This document shows, piece after piece, positions 47,901 to 60,417 of a stretch of DNA of 64,000 bases. The stretch spans positions 434,001 through 498,000 of the forward strand of contig JAIWNI010000001.1 of assembly GCA_025331435.1 (NCBI GenBank), written 5' to 3'. The position numbers and the translations under genes were made by a program. This DNA is from Choanephora cucurbitarum (lineage: Eukaryota > Mucoromycota > Mucoromycetes > Mucorales > Choanephoraceae). Position 1 is the stretch's first letter; the number at the start of each line of letters is the position of its first letter. Under the pieces are notes generated by a model that saw only the letters and a list, made by a program, of their open reading frames with translations, ran no database searches and was not told where the DNA came from.

Positions 47901-49445
47901 TTAAGAATATGTACTCCAGTCAATAGAAGGCTTATCTGTTAAACCTAAGCAGAGTTCTAAATGGGTAGAAGTTGGTCTACGAATAACACTACGAATAGCT
48001 TGATCAAGTGGATAAAACTTATCCGCATCAGATATCACAATACGCTTGCCTGGTGGCGGTGAACCTGTCATGTCAATCTCAGCTAATAGATCACGAAAGG
48101 TAAATGTATCAGTGATGGCTAAATTGCGAAAATAATAGTTGTCTGATGCTGAAGATGATGCTGAAGAAGGGATGAGAGGTCTAAGGGAAACAGTTTCTAC
48201 CATAAGAGGTGAGATATCCATAGGTTCTGGCATAGGTACGCTTGTGTTGATCATGCTTTTGGTGGCTGTAGGACGAGGTGATTCAAGTGGATAAACAAGC
48301 TGTTGTTGTTGTTGTGGAGGTGATGCCATATTAGCTATCCCGCGGGAAGAGTGAAGAGGTGGTAATTGAGAGGGAAAACTATCTACAGTTTGCATATTAT
48401 CATGAGCAGGTTGAAATTCTTGAATGTGTGGATTATGGTTAGCAGATGTACTTGGGGTAAATGGATAATGAGGTTGCATAAACATGTTATCTTGACGTGG
48501 TGTGCCATAGAGAGGCGTGGATATACTGGAATGAGGTCGTATGGCGTTTGCTTCTATCTTAGGTGGTGACTTCTGAACAGTGTGCTTATAGATTCTTTTG
48601 CGTTTGTTGGAGGTAGAGTGTGTCATGCGAGAGAAATCGGGTGTATCATGCATACGTACCATCTGCTGTGGGTGTTGAAGAGATGAGATCTCTCGAACCT
48701 TGGCAGCCAATCCTCCTGAACTGACAATGGATTGACTCATGGGATAAGGATTATAATGCATTTCGTTTGAGTCAGCAGGTGAAGGAGGCGCATTGGAAGA
48801 AGGTGGTGGCAAACTCCCCAAAGGTGCTGGTGGCGGCATAGAAAAATCTTTGGTGCGTTCATGTCGTTTTTTTGCTCGATAGAGTGTGCTTGAATGAGCC
48901 TTACAGAGAGATACCTCTATCAAATCACGTAAGCCAACTACCTGGCCACTCTCATCTTTATACATTGCGTGTGCATTTTCATTGATCCATCGAATTGAGA
49001 ATTCATAATCGTCAGTGTCTTCGCGGTGAAGCTTTTTGGCACGAGAATCCAATCCACCTTCTGGTAAGTTTTTCCCTCTGCGAGGCTGAACTTCTTGGCA
49101 TGCACAATCAATGCCATAATACTATACAAGAAAAAGTTAGTCTATGTAACCATCAGCTTCATTCAAGAATCTTACTTTGGAACAAGTGAAACAAACACTA
49201 CAGACGATACAGGCATTCTGTATAAACAAATAAAGCATTGAGATTTGACAGGTTTAAAATTGATATATACATAAAACATTTTTTTTTTTTACTTTTCGAA
49301 TATTTAAATACCGAGAGTTGTAGTTGTGAAGGTGATGATGGTTTTCTCGTGAAAGATGATGACCCTGTCTCTCATGAGATGCTGTGTTTTGGATCGGAAG
49401 GTCTGCAATCACTCTTGCAAATTGAAACAGGTTGTTTTCTGACAT
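47901..49445 (-). CDS. Cys-cluster protein of unknown function
   Basis: Exons in transcription order are 49445-49293, 49217-49176 and 49121-47901, giving 471 residues. The 42-nt middle exon and the start of exon 3 together encode a compact Cys cluster: CIVCSVCFTCSKYYGIDCAC, six Cys in C-x2-C-x2-C-x2-C and C-x-C spacing, suggestive of metal binding. Then come basic and aromatic residues (DYEFSIRWINENAHAMY) and a long disordered region rich in Pro, Ser, Gln and His. A conserved-looking C-terminal block follows (TFRDLLAEIDMTGSPPPGKR to RPTSTHLELCLGL). The N-terminus is His/Asn-rich. I do not recognise the family; the layout resembles a transcriptional or chromatin regulator, but that is inference. 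Confidence 0.8.
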
Positions 49446-50055
49446 GGTTCGTCTTTATTGATATCGAATATATACACACAGGCACACAGGCACAGATACA
49501 CACAGGCACACACAGAATAATAATTAGAGAAAAAGAGAAAGAAAAAAATATATATAGCTATAGAAAAAAAAAAAGGACAGGCTCAAACGAGGGCATCTTT
49601 GATTTTAAACTCAATAGGTGAGTACCAAATGATGATGATATTCTGCAGAAACGAAATTAAAGGAACCCGAAAGTTAATAGTAACCATCACAACAAACAAA
49701 GTATTACCTGTCACAAACTGCTTGCCTTTCGGTTACTTTTCACTTTCCTTCCCTTTTTTTCGTCTATAGATAAAGAAAAGTACTTGACTATGGGCATTGA
49801 TAAAAACCGTCAGTGTAAAAAAAAAGAGAGAGAGAGAAAAAAAAGTATTTTTAAAATGAAATCGCTGCTTTTTTTTAGAAATTGGTGTTACACTATTTGA
49901 AAGGAGAAAGCACTTGGTAAATCAGCACAAGTGTGAGACAACAACCGTATCACTTTCTTGCGTTCTCAAGTAAGCCTTATGATCGCTAAGAAGAAACAAG
50001 GAAACAGTACAAGCATTTGAACTAGGAATAAAGAGGATCTTTCTCTTATAATCAT
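49446..50055. other. Intergenic region with simple repeats
   Basis: About 600 bases with a CA-rich tract at 49473-49514, then A/G-rich runs at 49525-49575 and 49818-49845. It holds the promoter of the Cys-cluster gene. No gene is supported. Confidence 0.4.
49473..49514. repeat. CA-rich low-complexity tract
   Basis: Imperfect tandem repeats built from ACACAC and GGCACA units. It lies about 30-70 bases upstream of the Cys-cluster gene start. Confidence 0.7.
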
Positions 50056-51123
50056 TTATTTCTGAGCCAATTCACTTCCAATCTTATAGTTTAATATTTT
50101 GTTCCAATCCATCTTATTACGGGTCATAGGCAAAGCTCTTCTCAAGCCTTTAAAGGTATTCTCGGAAAGTTCACTGTAGCTGTCGTTCATGGAACTCTGA
50201 TATTGCTTGTCAAAGCCAGCAATCTCTTTGGCAATCTCCTTAGCCAACTGCTCATAGTCCTATATTACATATGGTAAGAGAAGATGATATATCTTACATA
50301 GCAATTTTTCCTGCTTACATCTTTCATATCCACATGAAGTGAAGCTTCTTTATCAGCTTTCAGTTGGACATTGCCGTCTTCATAATAGTGAACATTGACC
50401 TTAGTCATGCCTTTAAGATCGCCTGACTGAGTATCGTAAACCCATGAGGCTAACCATCGACCATTCCAAAAGTTGTTGGGGTTATATTTGTTGTCGACAA
50501 TAGCAATAGCAATTTCTGATTCATGAATGTATACAGAGCAAATGCCATTGGGGAAATGATCCTCGATATAAGCAATACACTCTTTCTCTACATTGGATCG
50601 AAGGCTTTCAAAAGCAGTGTCAGTTGTATCATCTTCTAGATCAGAAGCAGTCTATAGGATACACAATGTAAGTTGAAAAAAGAGTTGATATCTCAAGCGC
50701 CTTTTTTTTTTACCAAACGCATATGATCCACTTTAAATGTCTTCTTTGAACGAGGGTCAAGGAACCTGTCTTGTTCTATTTTGCCATACTTGGACAAGAC
50801 GACCTAACAGAATTGTTAGTTTAAAAAGTCGAATGATAAACAACATGACTTGCTTACATCGTATTCTAATCCAGGTGGTCTGACAGTCACATGTTGCTCT
50901 GTATTGTATCGCTCGAGTGCTTGCAAGATGCCTTCTTGAAGACTATCATCGTCATCTACAAGCATGCGGACATCTAACACAACGCGTTGCTTTTATTAGA
51001 AGCTCGGTAAGACAGGTGAAAACAGCTCTTACCATTAAACACATCGTTTACTTCACCTGGAGGGCTCGAAAGAAGAAAGTCAGAAGCTATCTTTACTTTG
51101 TCTTCAATAGAAACAGTTGCCAT
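50056..51123 (-). CDS. CAP1: F-actin capping protein alpha subunit
   Basis: Exons in transcription order are 51123-51033, 50973-50858, 50803-50714, 50651-50319 and 50259-50056, giving 277 residues, the normal size. With the beta subunit it caps barbed ends of actin filaments. The opening EDKVKIASDFLLSSPPGEVN is the family N-terminus. Conserved later segments are RPPGLEYDVVLSKYGKIEQD, FWNGRWLASWVYD and KVNVHYYEDGNVQLKADKE. The C-terminal helix and actin-binding tentacle follow (FKGLRRALPMTRNKMDWNKI). It is divergent from the helicase gene, with 364 bases between start codons. The plus-strand gene for tropomyosin, another filament regulator, lies 5.8 kb further on, probably by chance. Confidence 0.95.
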
Positions 51124-51487
51124 GGTTTATAAATATTGCTTAAAATAAAAAAGAGAAATAAGAATTAGAGAAATGGGAGGAGGAAAGTGAGCAAAAGGCG
51201 GTTCGGAGTCGAAAAGCGCATGCTTATAACTAATGCACCACTGTTCTAACTTTAAAAACAACAATAACAACTGTATATTGATCCTAATCGTTGGGTCAGA
51301 AGCAAAAGGCATAAACAGGTTGCTTTCCATTTGGTTCAATGACAATCTGCATTTCAAAAGAACAAGGAAGACTTCTTTACTAAAGAAGAAGCTATGTTCA
51401 ATTGGATTTGAACTCAGTATGCATATAAAGCAGATAAAAAAAGTTTTTTTTTTATTTTGTTTTATCTTACCAGCATTTATAGTTGAC

Positions 51488-54400
51488 ATGTCTGGTAAAA
51501 AGAACAAGTCGACACAACAGGCAACTCCACCAAAAAAATCACAGGGGAAGAAAGGAATTGTCAAAAATGGTAATGCAGGAAGTGGAAAAAATGTAGAAGA
51601 AAAGCCTGCACCCCAACGCTCCACTATCTTTGGCGACTGGACTGGCAAAACACCTGTCTCTCTCCTCCATGAACACTGCCAGAAATCAAACTGGGAAAAG
51701 CCCGAGTTTGAGATCAACAAGCGCAAAGACAGCTACATAGGCTCAGTTACTTTAAGCCAGCGCAACAAGAAAACAGCACAGATGCAGACAGTTGTGTTTA
51801 CTACACCCGATGAGTTTCGATTGCCTACTTCCATGGAAGCAAAGCACCTGGCTGCGACATATGCACTTCATCGAGTCAAATCGCACATGCCACTTCATCG
51901 CGCTTTACCTCCTCAGCATAGGGATTATTGGCGATCGTTCGATGCCCTCAAGACAGCTGCCAATGCTTGGCAATACGAACCCGATCCTTTTACAGCTCAT
52001 GCGCCCATCAATGCACCCAAAAAGAACCGTTCACTGCCTTCAAAAGAACATGCTGCATCAGCAGTTCCTATGCCGAGCCAAGCCAAAATGGATCAAGTCG
52101 AAACAAGGGCACCAGAGATGGACGAAAAGATGCGTAGATATTGGCAGAGTCTTCCTTCTGTTCAGATGGGATCAGACAACAGAGAATTGGCTGAGCGAGT
52201 GGTTAAACGATCCAAGATTGCTTATCAACCTGTAAGCTATGATTTGGTATACCTATGGTAGTGGTACATAACCTTCTTCTGTATTTAGTTGGCTAGAAAG
52301 CATTCAAGAGAGGAACGCAAGCAGTTGATAGCAGAATTAGTAAAGATGGGGTTTCGTGCCACGCATGCTGATGAAGCATTAGATTACTCAGCTGACACTT
52401 CATCTGCTTTAGATTGGCTCTGTAAGTTTTGAATTTTGTCAGTTTGGATAATGATTTGACCTCCCTGTTTTCTTTCTTTTATCAAACTATCAATAGGTCT
52501 ACATGTACCTGAAGATGGTAAGGATTTTGATTTCTTAATGAAAGGAAGGTAGAAGACTAATGGTGTTTTTTTAAGATTTGCCTTCTAATTTTATGCTTGC
52601 CAATTACAACCCTACAATGACAACCGTCTCACGCACAACTGAATCTCTTGGAAGGGAATGGCTTATTAAACGAATGAGTAGCTTAGGATACCCAGAAAAG
52701 ATCTGTACAGAGGCACTCTCATTAGCAAACGAAGATGAATCAAAAGCAATTGAAATGCTACAATGGCGCTTGGCTCATGGTGATGAACCACTACCTGTGG
52801 TTGATCCGGAGATGATTGATCAAGAAGAACTACAACAAATGCGTGAAGACGAAGTTACAGCACTTGAATCAATCTATGAATCAACACGTTTGCAAAAAGA
52901 AACTGACAAAATCGGCCGCCAAGTCTATAGTATCACGTTTGATGTAAACACAAAACCAGAGGTAAAAACCCATCGAGAAAAGTTGACTATGCAGATCAAG
53001 ATTCCCAAGAATTCATATTATCCTTTCAGCCTACCTTTGTTTGCTATCGAATCGGAGGGACTCCCCAGTTATCTCAAGTTAGGTCTCACTCGAGGATTGA
53101 TTGAGGAAGCTGAGAAGAATTTGGGAATGCCATTCATTTATATGTGTGCAGAATGGCTTCAAGAACATGCCGATGGCATGATTGCCAACCCTCCTAAATT
53201 ACGTGATATGACGGAACGATTGGACAGCTTTGATCTTTTGTCAGCTAAGGAATCTATTTCTAAACACAAGCCGAACCATTCAAGGCGTCATCGTCAGCAA
53301 GGTGCTCTTAAGCCAGACCATCAGGTGTCACAAAGATTAAAGGAGGCACTTTTGGAGATGCAGGCGTCAGCTGCCTATGTACCTATGGGCCTTGTAAGAT
53401 CAAATTTACCTGCACATCACTTCAAGAGCAATGTTGTCAATATGGTCTTGGGGAACCAAGTGACTATCGTGAGTGGTGAGACAGGTTGTGGTAAGACAAC
53501 TCAAGTGCCTCAGTTTATCATGGATGAGGAAATCTTACAGGAACGCGGCTCAGTTTGTAACATCATCTGTACTCAGCCTAGAAAAATTTCTGCCATCGGT
53601 GTAGCTGAGCGTGTGGCAGCAGAGCGCTGTGAGAAGATAGGGCAAACAGTGGGTTATGCAGTGCGTGGTGAGACAAAGGCATCTTCCGAAACTCGACTTC
53701 AGTTTGTGACAACAGGTGTCTTGTTGCGTCGATTGCAATCAGATCCCACTCTCGACGGCATCAGTCATGTGATGATTGATGAAGTGCACGAACGTTCTGT
53801 GGATAGTGATTTCTTATTGATTATCTTGAGAGAGGTGCTCAAGAAGAGAAAGAATTTGAAGGTTGTCTTGATGTCTGCTACCATCAATCAAGAGCTGTTT
53901 TCAAACTATTTTAATGGTGCACCTGCCATCCAAATTCCTGGGTTTACCCATCCTGTTCAAGACTTTTACCTTGAAGATATCTTGGAGAAAACATCCTATA
54001 TCTCCAACATGCCTATAGCAAAGCAATCTAAATCTAGTGAGCATGAAGAGGAAAGCACGATTGTTGCTGATGGTTCTCTTCCAAAGGGAGAATGGGCCAA
54101 GTGGCAAATTCCTTATCTTAAAAAGGGCTTTAAGGAACAAACAGTTCGTACTTTGGCTCGTTATCGTAATCAAAATCGAATTGACTACGACCTGATAGCT
54201 AGTACTGTAAAGCACATTGTAGACAATGAAACAGTCACTATCGAAGGCGGAGCTCAGCCTGCTATTCTTATCTTCATGCCTGGTGCTATGGAAATCAAGA
54301 ATTGTATTGAAGCGCTCAATGAACGCCTTGGCAAGAACAATTCTGATTTTGAAATTCTGCCGCTGCACGCTAATCTATCACCTCAAGAACAAACTCGTGT

Positions 54401-55971
54401 CTTCAAGACAGTACCTACACATGTACGCAAAATCGTTGTATCTACAAATGTAGCAGAAACATCAATTACAATTGAAGGTGTCGTCTATGTCATTGACTCT
54501 GGCCGAGTCAAAGAGACGCAATTCGAGGCAGCTAATAACATGATGCATCTTGTTGAGACATGGGCATCACGCGCTTCTTGCAAGCAACGCCGTGGTCGTG
54601 CTGGTCGTACTCGACCTGGTCAGTGTTTTAAGTTGTTCACGAGAGAGACAGATGAAAATAAGATGCGAGCACAACAGGTACCGGAACTTCTGAGAACACC
54701 CCTTGAGCAACTCTGTTTGACTGTGAAAGCCATGGGAGAACATGATGTGCGTGGATTTCTCTCAAGAGCCATTGATCCGCCTTCGGTTGCCGCTTTAGAT
54801 AGCGCCATTCGATCTCTAAGACAAGTGGAAGCCATTGATGAGACGGAACAAGGTGATTTGACAGCTCTTGGCAGACATATGGCAAATATTCCTGCTGATC
54901 TGCGTATTAGCAAGATGTTGCTGTTTGGCTCTGTCTTTGGATGTCTTGAGCCTATTTTGACAATTGCTTCTATTATGTCACTCAAGAGTCCATTTACTTC
55001 TCCTATGGAAAAGAGAGATGAAGCTAAGCAGTAAGTCATTTCTTTCTTTCTTTCCTACTCTCTTTTTAATACATGTATATTTTCCTTCTTTTTAGAGCAA
55101 GAGAAAAGTTCAACTATGCTAAAAGTGACTGGCTGGCTGATCTCAAAGCTTATGAAAATTGGTACGAAATCATCAAAGGCAAAGGAATGCGAGCAGCTCG
55201 CAATTTTTGTGAAGAAAATTTTCTTTCGTTTGCTACCTTGAACGAAGTACAGAACTTACGCCGACAGTATGCAGAAGCATTAACACAGATTGGATTTTAC
55301 AACAAATCTAAGCATGACCATTACAATGCCAATTCAACTAATATCAATCTACTGAAATCAATTATTTTTGCTGGCTTAAATCCCAATGTAGCCAAGATTC
55401 AATTACCAGACACAAAGTATGATAAGGTTATTAGTGGTACTGTTGAACGAGAAAAAGAAGCTAAAGAAATCAAGTATATCACTAAGGATGATGGTAAATT
55501 GATGGCAACAAAAAAAATCATAGTGAAGACTTACAAAAAAAAATAGGTCGAGTCTTTCTACACCCGTCCTCAGTGTTATTTAGTAACAATAACTACACTT
55601 CTTCATTCTTGACTTATTTCTCAAAGATGGCAACCAGCAAGACATTTATTCGAGATGGTACAGAAGTACCTTCTTATGCAATTCTCTTTTTTGGTGGTCA
55701 TATCGACGTTGATCATCTAGGCAGGGGATTGCGAGTGGGTGAAGATGGCTGGATCAAATTCAGGTCATGGGCTCGAATTGGCGTCTTGGTCAATCAGTTG
55801 AAACGACTTTTGCAGTTAGAATTAGCTATTAAGATTGAAGAGCCTGATTTGGATGGTAAGATTTGATATACTTTGAAGCATCGCTTAAACCAACTCACCA
55901 TCTTTACTGTAGTTTCAAGCAGTGATGTAGCTCACACAATCATTACTCTCATAACCAATGATGGTGTTTGA
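51488..55971 (+). CDS. DExH-box RNA helicase, DHX29/DHX57/YLR419W type
   Basis: Seven exons: 51488-52231, 52289-52421, 52497-52517 (21 nt), 52576-55030, 55096-55493, 55547-55855, 55913-55971. They encode 1372 residues. The order is a Lys-rich start, a conserved N-terminal domain (TPVSLLHEHCQKSNW), a UBA-like helix bundle (LVKMGFRATHADEALDYS), an RWD domain (REDEVTALESIYES), then the helicase core. Motif I is GETGCGKTTQ, motif II DEVHER, motif III SAT, and motif VI is within QRRGRAGRTRPGQC. HA2 and OB-fold domains follow, ending VAHTIITLITNDGV. The 52-nt intron 55494-55545 is essential: skipping it leaves a false stop, splicing gives DDGRVFLHPSSVLFS. Relatives work in translation initiation or RNA processing; which applies is unclear. 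Confidence 0.93.
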
Positions 55972-56887
55972 AAGAGCACCAAGTTGTCACCATTCCCCCT
56001 TTATAATATAGACCAAATATAGACCAACCTTAATTGACTTTGATTCTTTATCAAGAGTAATATGTATAAGATTACCAGATAGACTCTCCTTCATGTCATA
56101 TTTAAGAATAAAAAGAAGGAAGTTTTCAAGAAGAAGGGTTTCAGACCATGGCTTATGCCCTTGCTTTATCTATAAAGGCCCTATTTTGCATGACAAGGGA
56201 TAGCATGTTTGGCCTTAAAAAATAACAAAATTCTTGTAATGACCCTATACCACCAGTATCAGTCTCAGTGTATATGTGTGTGCAAGTCAAGTATATCTCT
56301 GGAGCACGCTTTAAGCAGATATTATCAGTTTTCTTAAAGTGACGTCTATTGGATCCATCCTGAATGTATTCTTCTTAAATGGCAATCTTGAAAATAAAAC
56401 AGGAGTAACAACAAAATTGAGAGTATTGTTCTAAGTGTTGCTCATACTTGTTTTTGTCTTGAAGAATAATAGAGCCTCTGGGTCAAATGAAAAAAAAATA
56501 AGCAACACTTCTATGATTGGGGCTAATGACTTCATATTCTCCGTTAGAAAGACATCATAGGCATAAAAAGAATGAAATAACTACCAAGAAAGATGGGTTC
56601 CCCGTATTGTAATCAACTGTTGTCAAAGTAACTTGAAAGAGTTCTCTCTCTCTCCTTTTTCTTTTTAGTAAATCAGGATGAATCATCTCCGTTTAAAGAC
56701 CCTTTCCTTCTATTTAGATATAAGAAAGGAATGTTGCTTATTTTTAGCACAATGGTTATGCTTCAACCAATAGAATCTTATACAAAAACGTCATTTTTTT
56801 GTTATAAATATATCCTTGGATATTTTTGATATTCAAAAAGCAAAAGTCAATTTTTTCTTTTTTTTTCTCTACCATTCTCTTAAAAAA
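55972..56887. other. Intergenic, upstream of tropomyosin
   Basis: About 900 bases of AT-rich DNA. There is a short tandem ATATAGACCAA duplication near 56008-56030 and a CT-rich run near 56645-56665. The last 40 bases are T/C-rich. No gene is supported. Confidence 0.4.
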
Positions 56888-57494
56888 ATGGACAAAGTTC
56901 GTGAGGTAAAATGGAAACAGTTACACGAATGCTAATGGGATTACACAAATGCTCATAGTCTGACTTTAGAAAATCAATGCTATCCGTGCCGAAGCTGATG
57001 CTGCCAATGCCAGAGTAGAGGAATTGGAAGCTAAACTCAAGGAAATCACACAAGAGCACACTCAACAAGAGAGAGAGATCGTGTCTTTGACCAACAAGAA
57101 CAGAAAGCTGGAGGAAGACTTAGAGGCTGCTCAAGATACAATCAAGGAACTCAAGGGTAATGAAGCTGAGGATAATGATGTGAAAAAAGAGCATGAAGCC
57201 TCTTTGCGCAAGATTTCCATGCTAGAGCAAGATTTAGAAGAAGCAGACAGATCGCTTAAAGAAGCTACTACAAAGTAAGTTGTTTGATTGCTATCCAGCA
57301 GAGATTATCCTAATTGACACTGCTCAAATAGCTTCCGAGATGCTGATGTCAAGGTTGAACAGCTCGAAAAGAAACTCGAGCAGCTGACACTTCAATTGAC
57401 TGAGCAGGAAAGAAAGAACGAAGAGATTGTAGGGAAGAACAAGGAATTGTCTGATCAATTGGATGAATTTAGCAAACAATTGGATGAAATGTAA
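56888..57494 (+). CDS. Tropomyosin
   Basis: Exons 56888-56905 (six codons), 56970-57274 and 57332-57494 give 161 residues, the same length as fission yeast Cdc8. The whole protein is an uninterrupted coiled coil of heptads (MDKVREKINAIRAEADAANA at the start, LSDQLDEFSKQLDEM at the end), with no proline and very few aromatic residues. Tropomyosin polymerises end to end along actin filaments, stabilising cables and contractile rings. The tiny first exon encoding only MDKVRE is readily missed by gene finders, but its splice signals and the heptad register agree. N-terminal acetylation, important in other fungi, cannot be judged from sequence. Confidence 0.94.
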
Positions 57495-58010
57495 AGTTGA
57501 GCTTTTTGTATAAAAGAGAGAGGAATTGCTTTAGTTGCGTTTATTACTGTTCTGCCATGAGTGTGTCATTTGCTGTGTGCGTGTGTGTGAGACTATAATA
57601 CCTGTATTGTGTTTGAGTTGATATACAATAGCGAGTATCAATAATGAGGTCAATGAATAAATTTGATGGTTTGACAGGCATAAACTTGGTTTCTCCTTGA
57701 TACAATTAGACAGCTGTAATTTGAAAAAGTCTTAAACATCAGCTGGTGACACATATCAACTATATGAAACCTGCAGATTTGACTTATTCTTTATCTAGTA
57801 TGAATTAATTGAGAAAATGTATTTTAGCATAAGGTTGTGCCTGTATTATTTATTATTACAGTATCGTCTGCTTGTATCCAATTTCTCTTTGTAGTGCATA
57901 TGTTAGTCTGTGCTGAAAAATAGAGAAAAATGCCTTTTATGGTTTATCCTAAATTGTAATTTAAAAATTTGTTTTTTCCTTTTCTTTCCCTTTTTTTTTT
58001 GTATTTTTTC
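57495..58010. other. Intergenic region
   Basis: About 500 AT-rich bases between tropomyosin and the SH3 gene. A GTGTGCGTGTGTGTGAG run occurs near 57574-57590. No gene is supported. Confidence 0.4.
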
Positions 58011-58630
58011 ATGACTACAGTCGTAACGGAAACAGTGCCCTTACCGGCTACAAAAACGAAAAAGAACAAAAAGGACAAAAATGATAGCAAAAAGAAAAAA
58101 GAGGCAAAGGCTACAATTGAAGAAGATCGGTTCAAACCTGTTCAAAACCCCCTTTTTTCTCTCGATGAATCAAAGCGTTCTATCAACCTTACCCAGACAC
58201 CCGCCGAACTCCAAGGCTTTGCTGCCCAAAGATATATACCAAGCTCCACTTATGCTCATTTAGACCCTACACAACATGAAAATGCCCATTTGGCATTCAA
58301 ACAACTTCAGAAAATTGTTAATTCACATCAATTGACATCACCCCAAACTTCAGACAAACAAAAAGAACGACTAGCTGACGGTGCCATTGTGCTAGAATAC
58401 TGTCGAGCTCACTGGAATTATCAAGCTCAGGTAAATAACAGTAAGATTCCATAATTCATTTTGCTCATACAAACAATTATTAGATGAAGTCAGAACTTTC
58501 ATTTTTAGCAAACGACCGTCTAGCTATTCTCAACAGACAACCTGATGGTTGGTGGTATGCCGAACTCTTAGACCCAAAAAGAAGAAAAAGAGGTCTCATT
58601 CCTTCTAATTATGTTACATCCCTATCTTAA
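58011..58630 (+). CDS. SH3-domain protein
   Basis: Exons 58011-58430 and 58484-58630 give 188 residues. The first 60 residues are basic and Lys-rich (TKKNKKDKNDSKKKK). A helical region follows, and the last ~60 residues are an SH3 domain crossing the intron: CRAHWNYQAQ, then MKSELSFLANDRLAILN, DGWWYAELLDPKRRKRGLIP and SNYVTSL. The ALYDY-like strand, the DELSF-like acidic loop, the WW and the SNYV signature are all recognisable; the first is degenerate (HWNYQAQ). SH3 domains bind proline-rich partners, often in endocytosis or actin patch assembly. There is no other domain to suggest a specific pathway. The first exon start was chosen because it follows a long T-rich leader. Confidence 0.85.
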
Positions 58631-58659
58631 TTTAATTATTAAAAAAAAAAGCAGTTTAC

Positions 58660-60417
58660 CTATAAAGTATATCTAAAACTTGGATGTCGATCGTAAAGCC
58701 CATTGAAATCAATGTGTGTCATATCTTCTGAAGGAGCACCAAATTCCTTATTGCGTCGCGTGTTCTCACGTGCTAATAAAAACCGCAATAACCCAGCTGA
58801 ACAAGCGGCCAATCCCAAGAATATAAGGCAAATAACGTGACCTTTGATGTACCGAGGTCCATCTTCTGTTCGGTAGATCTGAGTACCCAACATACTAAAA
58901 CATTGAGCAATCATAGACGTCATTGCAATAGCAACACCTCGTTTTGTATGTCCCAATTGATTGTTAGAAACCCAAGAGAGCGTGAGAGGGATGATGGGAT
59001 AAATGCCACAGGCAACTAGAATGGCGCCCGTGTAGCGTACGCCTACTTGATTTGTAGCCAGTAAGAAAATATAGCCAAGGATGCCTAGGCTACAGACACC
59101 TATGATATGGTATCCTCGCTGCAATGATCTATCTGAATTCCAGGAGACCACCTAATTGAATAACAATTTCAGTAACCAATATTTCACAAAAAAACAAAGC
59201 AAAACGACATAGACAACAACATACAAATACCAAACAACAAGCAACAACATAGGGCGGAATTGAGAGTAATTGAGCATGGAGTGAACTAAATCCCATATCT
59301 CGGATGATAGTAGGTAAAAAGATAGCAAAGCTGGATAAGGCAATATTCAATCCAACGTAGATGATCACTAAAGCACCATTACATTTAGCCACCTCTTCTT
59401 CCTTTTTTTTCTCTCTTACCTGCTAGCCATACTTTGTAGTCCGTCAAGGCAGCAAAGAATTGCTTTTTGTCAAAAAATACAGCATCTGTATTACCACTTT
59501 GCCTAGTTCTTTGGAGAGCCACTTTCTTTTCTTCTGCTGTTAGCCATCGATTAGCTGTCTCAGGCAAATCAGGCAATACAATAAAACTCATGAATCCAAG
59601 CACAATGGTTGGAATGGCCTCTACAATGAACAGCCAGCGCCAGCCAGCAATACCATGTGCACCATCCAGGTTAGATAAAACACCGTAGGCAATTGCACCA
59701 GCAAAAGCACCAGCAATTGTAGATGAGCCAAAATAGATAGCTACACGAGTTGCGAGTTCTTTACGTTGATACCAAAAGGATAGATAAAGAGGCGTTGAGG
59801 GGCCTACACCTACTTCAAAGCAGCCAAGAAAGAAACGACAGGCAATCAAACCAGCTGCGTTATGTGTAAATGCTTGGCTGTTTACTTAGCATAAACATCT
59901 TTTCCTCTTTCTTTCCTTCTCAACAACTTACCATAATGAGCAAATGCCCCAAAGAACCATAGTACCTGCCATCCAACGTGAAGGAGAAAACCGTTTGACA
60001 ACTAGATTAGAAGGAATATGAAAAATAACATAGCCTTACGGTTGTTTTTTTCTTCCTTGTTTAGTCTCTCTCGCTTTTGTTTCTAATGCTATACTCTATT
60101 TACCAGCAAAGAAGATAGTAAGGGCCGTATAATACTCATTCCCAACTAAATTCAAATCTTTCTCCAACGAACCAAGACGTGCATTGCCGATATTGTTTCT
60201 GTCAAGACTCAGCATAAGATAGAGTACAGATAGCCAAGGAATCAGTCTATTTTCTAATAGAATTAGTTTCGCGTCTACTGCTTAGACAACTAGATTACCT
60301 TAGGTCTAGTTTACGAATAAGTCTTTTTTCTATCACTTGAAACGTTTGTTCATCCATTGCTTGGTCTGTTGAAAGCATAGATAAGGAACTATTACTTTTT
60401 GTCACTGAACTATCCAT
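58660..60417 (-). CDS. MFS transporter, anion:cation symporter (Dal5/Tna1-like)
   Basis: Exons in transcription order are 60417-60299, 60246-60104, 60034-59932, 59877-59420, 59367-59231 and 59151-58660, giving 483 residues. The opening VIEKRLIRKLDLRLIPWLSV and the following LSLDRNNIGNARLGSLEKDL are hallmark motifs of the fungal Dal5/ACS family. Later landmarks are FEVGVGPSTPLYLSFWYQRK, GIAGWRWLFIVEAIPTIVLG and LPDLPETANRWLTAEEK. About twelve hydrophobic segments are split by a central loop. These carriers import organic anions such as allantoate, nicotinate or other vitamins by proton symport; the substrate cannot be assigned. All frames close, so it appears intact. Confidence 0.92.

Noticed and set aside
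51233..51487. N-terminal extension of the helicase frame up to 51233
   Set aside because: It runs through a T-rich, intron-like leader and has no conserved residues; the Met at 51488 begins the typical Lys-rich start.
55494..55546. Stop codon at 55544-55546 as the end of the helicase, with a separate small gene at 55627
   Set aside because: Splicing 55494-55545 restores frame and joins the OB-fold region that DHX29/57-type helicases carry at the C-terminus.
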